This document shows positions 1-7,969 of a DNA stretch of 64,000 bases, piece by piece; the first letter of the stretch is position 1, and every line of letters begins with the position of its first letter. This DNA is from Rapana venosa (Eukaryota; Mollusca; Gastropoda; Neogastropoda; Muricidae), in the NCBI GenBank assembly GCA_028751875.1, contig CM054158.1, positions 6,261,949-6,325,948 on the forward strand, in the 5' to 3' direction. The notes below the pieces were generated by a model that saw nothing but the letters and a program-made list of their open reading frames with translations, was not told where the DNA came from and made no database searches. The position numbers were made by a program, and so were the translations under genes.

Positions 1-135
1 AGACCTCCTTCATCCATCTTGCTTCCAGACCTTCATGCCTGACTTGCTGAGAAGTTCATGCATGCCACAGGCAGTCATGAGTGATCTTGCCATGACAGAC
101 AGCTGGTGGTCTGCCTTATTCCTTTTTGACTCAGT

Positions 136-309
136 CTTGCCTTGACAGACAGTCTTCATGAGGCCTGTATCTTGCCTTGACAGCAGTCTTCATGAGGCCT
201 GTATCTTGCCTTGACAGGCAGTCTTCATGAGGACTGTATCTTGCCTTGACAGGCAGTCTTCATGAGGCCTGTATCTTGCCTTGACAGGCAGTCTTCATGA
301 GGACTGTAT
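136..309. repeat. 35-bp minisatellite, 5 copies
   Basis: Five head-to-tail copies of a 35-bp unit that begins CTTGCCTTGACAGGCAGTC. The second copy is one base shorter, and copies alternate between GGCCTG and GGACTG near the end of the unit. Related but degraded motifs occur just upstream (about 40-135). The array lies downstream of the last LNX exon seen, so it is either intronic in that gene or beyond it. Confidence 0.9.
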
Positions 310-620
310 CTTGGTTTTGTAGCGCATGCATGGCCTACACAATTTACTTTTCTTTCATTTCTTAATGTAAGAGGTTTTCTTGTTCCCAGTTCATGTAGTA
401 TGCTTTCTTTTGTGTTCTTATATGTCCAACTGACCCTGAAAAGCCTTTTTAAAAAAATCACATCTCCGCTGCTTTCTCTTTTTAATCCTCTTTTGTATGT
501 GTCGAGGATTCACAGCCATATTACCATGACAGGCCATACAAAGCATTTCATTATTTTCATTGTCAGCTGTAAAGGAATGCTGCCATCTTTCCAGATATTG
601 TTTAGTCGGATCATTCTGCT
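310..620. other. No gene seen
   Basis: AT-rich single-copy-looking sequence between the 35-bp minisatellite and the piggyBac element. The short open frames on both strands show no recognisable domain. No PDZ-coding sequence is visible, so the next LNX exon is not here. Confidence 0.5.
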
Positions 621-1691
621 TTAACTCTCCTACTACCGTCGGCGGGTTGACCTGCCCTCTTACTACTTGGTCCGCGAAGCCGCGGGCGGGTATGCCCGCC
701 GAATACCTGGGGACACCCGGTGTCTCCCTTTGCGCTATTTATATACCATGGTCTCACACCCCTTATCGCTTTAGACATGCACAGTGAGCTCCCAGATAGT
801 GTAGCTGCCGCCATTTGCAATTTTGGCTTCAGTTGATCGATTTTGGTGCCGATTTTTTCGATTTTACGGCGATGTCATCGAGTAACAATTTTTGGAGGGA
901 GCTGCATCAATATGGCGACTGCTTCAACGAACTTTTTGGAGGATTTTCTGTGAAAATAATGGCAGAATCTGAACTTATGTGGACTGAAATGGACTTAGAA
1001 GCTGAACAGAGGATTCAAGAGTTGCAGAGTGGAATCGATGTGCTGTGTTTATTGGTGATTCGAGTGATGAAGATGACTACGACAGTGGTGTAAACAACGA
1101 TCCTGCTGAGGGGGGCATATGACTGTGACTGGCTTAAAATGAAAGAATTTCGTGAAAATTGTGGCTCCAGAAACTTGCAAAATGATGCTAGTGACTCGTG
1201 GGTAGTATGATGGGTTTTTTCTTCTGTTTTTCACTGACGAAGTGCAAAATAAAATTGGAACAAACCGTGACCTGATTTCAATGGCTGTTTGTTCTCAGCC
1301 TGTATGCTTGTTTGTAAGTGTGATTGCATGTTATTCTAATATTATCTGAACATTATTACTTATTTTGCATGTTTGATTTTATTTCACTTCATCTTTACCT
1401 CTTGAAATAGTCATATTTTAAAAATTATTGCATAACCACCGTAGCCAACAACAACCGCAACATCATCGCCATCAGCATTCCACAACAACAAGTCACACAA
1501 GAGTCAAACTAAGAAATATTGAATTTTTATTCACAACTTAACAAGTACAGAAAGTTTCATGTAGATCTGTCTTTATTTCGATTTTTTATTATTTTTTAAA
1601 GTCAGTAGGTGTGAAACTGAAAGACACTGCAGAAAATACTTGGTATACAGTGGTAAGTAAGAGAAACGGAACGCGGTAGTAGAAGAGTTAA
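621..1691. mobile_element. Internally deleted piggyBac-type DNA transposon
   Basis: The element is bounded on both sides by TTAA (621-624 and 1688-1691), the target site duplicated by piggyBac transposases. Immediately inside are inverted ends: left CTCTCCTACTACCG and right, read on the minus strand, CTCTTCTACTACCG, identical at 13 of 14 positions. A GC-rich palindrome (GGCGGG-TAT-GCCCGCC, about 684-700) lies near the left end. At about 1.07 kb it is shorter than a complete piggyBac element (usually over 2 kb) and has no intact transposase, only the remnant listed separately. It is therefore a non-autonomous copy that would depend on a full element elsewhere. The ends are seen directly; the family name is inferred from the TTAA site and the remnant peptides. 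Confidence 0.72.
868..1290 (+). pseudogene. Piggybac transposase N-terminal remnant, frameshifted
   Basis: Broken coding sequence inside the TTAA-bounded element. Pieces read in different frames: MATASTNFLEDFL then stop (starting near 912), an acidic stretch containing FIGDSSDEDD (about 1048-1080), DWLKMKEFRENCG (about 1127-1165) and FFTDEV (about 1227-1244). In piggyBac-family transposases an acidic N-terminus precedes a segment with an early aromatic W and an F.LFFTDEV..I...TN motif, so the order fits. The DDD catalytic core and the C-terminal cysteine-rich finger are absent, and several stops and frameshifts separate the pieces. It is non-functional. An unrelated acidic protein remnant cannot be fully excluded. 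Confidence 0.5.
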
Positions 1692-2391
1692 ACCATGCCT
1701 CGTCTTGATTTTAAGACTCACACGATCCATCATTTGTTTTGACTGAACCAAGATATTGAAAGTCTTCGACATTTTCTTAATGAGCACACTGAAACTCTAA
1801 AGGGTACGTGTTGAAATATGTCACGCACAGCTATCAGTTTCCCCCACTTTCAGCTCTTCTCAGCTGTTATCCATTCCATCGCAGCTGGTGCTCATTATAG
1901 CAGGAACTGACCACACTTGGACTTGGTAGAAGGGAGGGGCTAATTTTGGCACTGGGCCCTTGACTGAGCTATGCTGGATTTGCAAGCTGTGCATGTGGAC
2001 TTTGCTAAGAGAGCACAGAAATGTTTCATTACTTTTCCACAAACAGATTGTCCACAAGCGTGCATGTGTGTACTTTTCTTGACAAAACTGTTTGTATTGA
2101 CCTGTTCTAAGACTTGATTGTCACCAACATAGTAACAACTATGTCCAAACAGCAAAAAATATTTACTGCATTCAATTACCAACATAACAGTGCATGATAT
2201 TTGGGGTTAATAATGTTACATAATTATTAGTGTTGTTTAACTTCAACACCAAGAACCTCATTTTCAGGAACGCACTGTTCTAGAAGCTCAGGAATGTAGG
2301 AAAAGTAAAGCTTTTCTGGAACATGGAGAGGAAGGGAAGCAGTTATTCACACTCAAACTTAACGGAAGAGCGGACACTGATATAGACTCAC
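1692..2391. other. Probable intron of LNX gene, nothing recognised
   Basis: Sequence between the piggyBac right end and the donor site of the last visible LNX exon. I searched by eye on the minus strand for the rest of PDZ2 (a DEPGVFI-like segment) and did not find it. The gene therefore continues past the left edge of the window or the remaining exon is too diverged to see. Confidence 0.5.
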
Positions 2392-2458
2392 CTTTTCCCC
2401 ACCAGCTTGATCCCCAGCTGCCGGCTTTTGTGCTTCATGAGGGTGATCTTGAGGATTT
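2392..2458 (-). CDS. LNX-like gene, coding exon 7 (start of PDZ2)
   Basis: A 67-bp minus-strand exon that encodes the first strand and carboxylate loop of the second PDZ domain (residues about 271-292). The peptide EILKITLMKHKSRQLGIKLVG contains the conserved Q-L-G-I loop. LNX proteins use their PDZ domains to hold substrates and partners such as Numb next to the RING. The acceptor is GGGCAG just before 2458 and the donor is AAAAG followed by GTGAGT (2391-2386). It begins with two bases that complete the codon split after exon 6 and ends with two bases of a split codon, so a phase-2 exon must follow, probably outside the window. The intron to exon 6 is 463 bp. Short length lowers confidence, but phase and motif both agree. 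Confidence 0.78.
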
Positions 2459-2921
2459 CTGCCCACAGGGTGTTCATCACTACAATCACCAACACAATCA
2501 TCCCTTACCAATTATTTCCATTAAGTCCCCTTACAAGTCTCTTTAAATTTGTTTCCTTTGCTGTAAAAGTAATCAACAAAATTGAATGGAAACTACAACC
2601 AGTTTCAGTTGGTCATCCGAAGTTCTAGACTGACCATTTTCAATGTCTAAAAAACATATATACCAATATATTGCATGTGTCTATGTACATTATCTCATTC
2701 ACTTTAACCATAATTCTTACACACGCACTGAGATTCACACATACATACATATACACACATGTATACATTTGCCCCTCCTTCCTTCCCCCCATCCTCTCTC
2801 TTCCACATGTGCACACACACCACACTTCTCCTCTCTGTAACACACGCATGTATACACACACTGACATACACATATGCAGCCCACACCTCTGCTTCTAAGC
2901 AGTTTTGCGGGCCTCTCTCAC

Positions 2922-3051
2922 CTTCTTTTTCAATGGAGCGACTGTCCTCAGCCCTCTCCCTGTAGACAGTGAGGCGACAGACCGGCAGACAGTTCGTGAG
3001 GGCCTGATAGGCGTGGTAGTGAGATGCCTGAGTTAGGTCATCCCCGTTTAC
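2922..3051 (-). CDS. LNX-like gene, coding exon 6 (end of PDZ1)
   Basis: A 130-bp minus-strand exon encoding residues 228-270 and one base of codon 271. It completes PDZ1: VNGDDLTQASHYHAYQAL covers the strand after the core and helix B, followed by strand F (CRLTVYRERAED). The ASH segment places histidine 238 at the first position of helix B, the residue that in class I PDZ domains contacts the ligand serine or threonine at position -2. The acceptor is ACATAG before 3051; the donor is GAAG followed by GTGAGA (2921-2916). The exon starts in phase 0, exactly as exon 5 ends. After PDZ1 the reading continues through a charged linker (RAEDSRSIEKE) into PDZ2. Confidence 0.88.
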
Positions 3052-3246
3052 CTATGTGTGCACACACACACGCATAACCATGAAAATGATATGTAGGCTA
3101 TTTTGTTGGTAGGAAAATGTATCATTCATCCACAAATTATTAAACACAAACAGAATACTCCACCCAAAACATTATTAAAAATAAGGACTTTTTCTTGGGA
3201 AAAAAACCAACAAAAAAAGCCACATTGCCCTTAACTGGCAGGAAAG

Positions 3247-3367
<121 letters not shown>

Positions 3368-4544
3368 GACAGTAAAAATGACCCACAAGACTCAGCAGGA
3401 AGTGATTTTTCTGCCATGATACGTATCTGTGTCCATAAGTCTGGCCATTCATCTAAACATAGCAGTTGATGCATAGTGTCTCTGTTCTACAAAGGAGGCT
3501 TTGAGGTCATGCAACTATCTAGGTTTGAAGATATTCCAGGATCCATGATATGACACCTTCAGGCTTGACATTTTTTCCGCATTTTTCTTCATGATATGTG
3601 ACTGGGTGATATCACGGCATTCATTCACCTTAACCCTGGTAGTGCTGAATAGACAGCAGCAAGGCTCAGTTTTTACTGGCTGAATTAACATTGGCTAGCG
3701 TTGTTTTGAAGCAGGGTGGGATCAAACAACCCTTGATATTGATACATATAAAACTGAATTAAGTGTGTAAAGCTATAAATCACTAAAAAGAGTAGATAAA
3801 AAGCTTTTAAATGAGTGTAATTTTATAGCAGCATGTAGTGTATATTATGTTAAAAAATAAAAAATTGTGTGCGCACTACCGATCGCTGTTGCACTGTCAG
3901 GGCCCCGGATCGATTTTAACACGGTAAACAAAGTTCTTGCGGTGCATAAATGTCATGATTAGGTAAATACTATTTCTTGACATAAGTTTTGAAAAAATGA
4001 GTTTGTATCACTTTATCGGTCATCAAATACTCAGAAAAGTTCAGCGAAAGGATCGACGCCACCACGACTGTCATGGTAGAATGTGCGAAGTGGTGGCTTT
4101 CTATGATGAAAACACGATCGCTTGATTTCATGTGATGTACAGTACTCAGTGCACAGCTGCTCAAAACAGGAAAAACCCGACTATTTAGTTGGTAGCTGGA
4201 ACTTGCACTCGGTAACCGAAATTCCATCTGGCTGCTATCTAGACACTGCGCAGTCAGGGGTCAAAGTCCAGCATCTCGTTCCTTCTTTGCGGTCTATTAG
4301 CGACTGGGAGAATTTTTATTTGAAAGGCTTTTTTTAAATTAGACTGCCGGATTTCCCCCCCCCCCCCCCCCTTTTTTTTTTACAGTGTTCATCTTCAGTG
4401 AACAAAACTTCAATACTTCCTTTACCTGTTTGTGGTGTCTGTCGTGTTGTATGTTTTTCTTAACTATTTTAAAATATTTTTTTTATGAACATTGTGTCTC
4501 CCAAGAAACGAAAGGATGAGTGCCGGCTTGTTCCTGATTTTCAG

Positions 4545-4890
4545 TGTGTGTGTACGCACGCGTGTGCCTGTGTGTGCGTGTGCATGCCCTTTTATGTGTG
4601 TGCGTGTGTGCACGCATGCGTGTGTCTGTGTGTGCATAGACAGAGAGAGCATGTGCGCACGCGTGTGTGTGTGTGCGTGTGTGTGTATGTGTGTTTTTGA
4701 GTGATGGGCCACAGCACCTGCATGTACACACGTGCTTCCTGGCTGTGTCAGTATCAAGTTGTTCCTTAGTTTTCTCAGGCACATGCTTGCCGTGCGCATT
4801 TTCTTGTATTAGATGTGTGTGTGAGTGAGTGCGCGTGCATGCGTGTGTGTGAGTATAGTGCATGCATGCATGTATCTGTGTGTGTGTGTT
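4545..4890. repeat. Two imperfect (GT)n tracts
   Basis: Imperfect TG/GC-rich alternating purine-pyrimidine tracts at about 4545-4705 and 4815-4890. Translations in all frames are artefactual Cys-Val or His-Thr repeats. Confidence 0.85.
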
Positions 4891-5396
4891 TTGTTGTTTT
4901 TTGTGTCTGTTTTTTGCTATGATATCAAAATGTAGGCCTAAGTGCAATTTATTCTTTTTTCACAACACAGAAGTAGATACGTTTTCAATTGGAACATATT
5001 TTCAACATGATCAGAAGATACTTTTTGCATAGTATCAGAAACGTTAGTGAAATAAAAACCTGAGTCATTTGTGAGCTAAATTTGGCTGGTGATTGTGTAC
5101 GATACTGATAAGACATTTGTTTTATACTATGCTCGGGGGCCATATGAGCTTGTACTGGAGTTGGTTAGTGAACAAACCTTCAGCTGTAGCAAGGACACCG
5201 CTAAAAGCTGATGAAACAGTAGACTGTGTACCTGTTGTATTGCCTGACCATGCAGTAGGCCCTAGTGTTTGTAGTGAAGTCAGATGGCTGACACCGACAC
5301 TACTGACTGCCAGACTCTCACCCCACTCTCTCCATCCCCCTGCCTCGCTCCACCCTGCTGCGCAGTAGCCTGCTGCAGTATGTTTAGTTATGGCCT

Positions 5397-5488
5397 CCCT
5401 GTGCCAACAGAAACCGGGATAAGCTCCGGCTCTATGGGCCTTCTGGCTCGAAAGAACATACTTTTTTTTTTTTTCCCTGTGCCAACAG
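5397..5488 (+). mobile_element. Very short retroposed 3' end with 14-bp target duplication
   Basis: A 64-bp insert (5411-5474) is flanked by perfect copies of CCCTGTGCCAACAG at 5397-5410 and 5475-5488. The insert contains a stem-like stretch (CCGGCTC, GGGCC, GGCTCG), AAAGAACATAC and a 3' T-run. A flanking direct repeat with a simple tail marks target-primed insertion of a heavily 5'-truncated retroelement. I compare it loosely to RTE-type 3' ends, but the parent is not identified. Confidence 0.65.
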
Positions 5489-6776
5489 GCAGAATCTGAC
5501 TGCTCGAAATAACGGTTAGTCTGCATGCAGACATGTCCAATCTTTTCTCTATGTTCACTGTTTGTATATTATAAATGCCCTTTTTTTAAAATTTTTTAAG
5601 AGAGTTAGAAATGTCTGGTTTTTTGTGATTTTGTATCTGCCTAGAGCTCTCCTATTTATCTTCATGTATGTTTTAACAGTTGCCACACCAACCAAAATGA
5701 AAGAGAGTATATGGAGTTTGGAGTCAAAAGAAAGCTTGTTTAAAACTTGTTTTAAAGAATGCCTTCTTTGTGCTTTGTTGACAAGTCACTGTGCAAGATG
5801 ACGGGTGAAAGACACAACAGTAACTTACGGCTGAACACCGCTAAAGCGCAAGCCGCCTTTCCTTTTGCCCCGTTTATTTATATCTATGCCCTGCCAGCTG
5901 CAGGTCATGAACTTTGACTGGGGAACTAAACGGAGGCAGTGAGAAGCAGTGAGCAGCATAGCAATTTGACTCAACAATTATTTTGAAGCCGTGTTGCGTC
6001 AAAATAAAGGAAAACAATATGTGACGTCAAAATCGCTGAGTAGCGAACAAGTCCATCCAGCAAAACTAGCAGCGCTCGATTCGCGATCAATTTTTACCAA
6101 GTTTTTCAAAAATATTCCACAATCCTTATCCCTCATCGTCTCTCTCATCATTTAATTCAACCAAATCCAGCCTCTACAAGTCTTCCTCTCTGTCAATATC
6201 CTAAAAAAGCTTGAAAAATGCTTGAAGAAATTATTGTGCAAACGCTGGCCGCCATTTTTGTTGAAGATGATCTCGACTGGTCCGAAAAAACCCAAAACAC
6301 TCTGAAAAAAACACCCAAACACTCTCTAAACCAATCAGATTCTTCACTGCTTGTGTGTGACGAACGACCTTCACCCCTTTCTGCGGCCCTACAACGGCCT
6401 TAACATTCATTGGCTGAATATTTCGGGATCCGCCACATAGACCCACCATTACTGGAATATTCCAGGAACTGTGCAACTAGGGTTAAAATAAAGAATTCAT
6501 GACTACAAGATAGTAGTCTCAAGTTTTTAGTTTTTATGTATTTTATTTTTATTTTTACACTAGCGTTGCTCCAAAACCAATTACAGCTTCCATAAGTTAA
6601 AAAAAAAAAATGTTGACAAGAATACAAAATATGGAATTCTGAGATATGATCTTGTGAAAGCAAGCAGCCTGACTTTTGATCACAGAAATCTGTAGCAAAT
6701 ACATTATATAAAAATACAGACCTTAAGAACATTTGGCACTATCTATAAACACACACACACACACACAGAGTCAGAC

Positions 6777-6860
6777 CTCCAGGATCTGGTCTCCTGGCTT
6801 CAGTCGACCATCTCGAGACACAGCCCCATCCGGAAAGATCTCCTGTATCACTGTGCATAT
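6777..6860 (-). CDS. LNX-like gene, coding exon 5 (core of PDZ1)
   Basis: An 84-bp minus-strand exon (residues 200-227) encoding TVIQEIFPDGAVSRDGRLKP followed by GDQILE. This is the conserved strand C to strand D segment of a PDZ domain, where the DGRLxxGDQILxVNG signature is nearly universal. The acceptor is TGTGTGTGCAG before 6860; the donor is CCTGGAG followed by GTCTGA (6776-6771). Both borders are phase 0, matching exon 4 and exon 6. On the intronic side the donor is followed closely by a (CA)n tract and the acceptor is preceded by one. Microsatellites therefore press directly on both splice sites. The sequence itself is intact. Confidence 0.9.
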
Positions 6861-6926
6861 CTGCACACACACACAAATGCACAAACATATACACAAACAT
6901 TTTTTTTTATGTGCCTTATACAGAGA

Positions 6927-6928
<2 letters not shown>

Positions 6929-6998
<70 letters not shown>

Positions 6999-7180
6999 TA
7001 TTGGCTGATAGACTGAGAGAGACAGACACACAGACAAATAGATTATATACAGACAGAGACAGAGACAAAGAAAGAGAGACAGAAAGACAGACACCCCACC
7101 CCCCATGCCAAAACCCCCCCCACCAAAAAACAAAACAAAAACATCCCCCCCCCCCCACCCAAAACAAAAAACAACAAAAG
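6929..7180. repeat. (AG)n and purine-rich microsatellite block
   Basis: An (AG)n array at 6929-6996 is followed by AGAC-rich imperfect repeats and C/A homopolymer tracts to about 7180. It lies in the 846-bp intron between the two halves of PDZ1. Confidence 0.9.
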
Positions 7181-7435
7181 AGAGAGAAGAACAATTTCTG
7201 GCTTAGATGGCAAAGATAAGGTGAGAGAGCATATTGATCATTTTGTTGATCTATATCATAATCATTCTGCATTCAGTACACAACTTTAATTCACCTACCT
7301 CCCCCCAAAAAATCCATGCATGTTTCTTTTACTACTTTTTTCCTAAATAAATTCTTCTTCTTCGTCGAACGCTCAGACACTACTGCTGTCTGACACATGA
7401 ACAAAAATGCGTTGTGCTGCCATTAAGCACCTGAC

Positions 7436-7618
7436 ATGTCAGGCCCAGCGCATCCAACTTCGACAAGGGAGAGAATTGTTATAGATCTTTCTGATAAAAA
7501 GGCAAGAGAGTGGACCAAGAAGGCAGAAAAAAGACAAGAAGGAGGTGACAAGAAGAAAACAAACAAGGCAGAAACAAAGAGAGCAATAGAAAAGAGGGAA
7601 TTCATAGCACATAATTTC
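7436..7618 (+). other. Open frame for a charged helical peptide, unassigned
   Basis: About 60 codons, opposite in strand to the host gene and inside intron 4, encode a lysine/glutamate-rich peptide containing KKAREWTKKAEKRQEGGDKKK. It is not translated simple repeat. I do not recognise the family, and there is no start context or splice evidence. It could be a transposon protein fragment or chance. Confidence 0.2.
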
Positions 7619-7706
7619 CAGAAGGTGGAGATGCTATTTATTCTGACAGGCCCCTGGAATCCCCACAGGGTTTCTAAAGGAATAAAGTCACATGACAGGT
7701 ACTGAC

Positions 7707-7810
7707 CAATGGGGTGTCAGCACCGCCGACGATACTGATGTTGAGCTGGTCGTCTTCCCCTCTCTGGATCTCTATGGTGGACACCTCTCCCTCTGACACC
7801 GGGTTCTTCC
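7707..7810 (-). CDS. LNX-like gene, coding exon 4 (start of PDZ1)
   Basis: A 104-bp minus-strand exon covering the end of codon 165 and residues 166-199. It encodes a short linker (KNPVSEGEVS) and then strands A and B with the carboxylate-binding loop of PDZ1 (TIEIQRGEDDQLNISIVGG, then ADTPL). The acceptor is GTTTCAG before 7810; the donor is CATTG followed by GTCAGT (7706-7701). Exon 3 ends with one base of a codon and this exon supplies the other two, giving glycine 165. One oddity: the loop reads Q-L-N-I-S where PDZ domains nearly always have glycine in place of asparagine 188. The following I-V-G-G-x-D-T-P-L matches the LNX PDZ1 pattern. Confidence 0.88.
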
Positions 7811-7969
7811 CTGAAACCATACACCTCGCCAATGTACTATCATGTTTTGAAATATGGAGATTACACAACGTATCAAGAAATTTTACAAAATCAACTCCAC
7901 AACTGAACAGCTAAACTTGCATGCAATATTCAATCACAGAATTTTAACAGAGTATTACAGAACTAACAA

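Noticed and set aside
4464..4947. 111- and 154-codon His-Thr-rich minus-strand frames
   Set aside because: Translated imperfect (GT)n tracts with no splice or start context.
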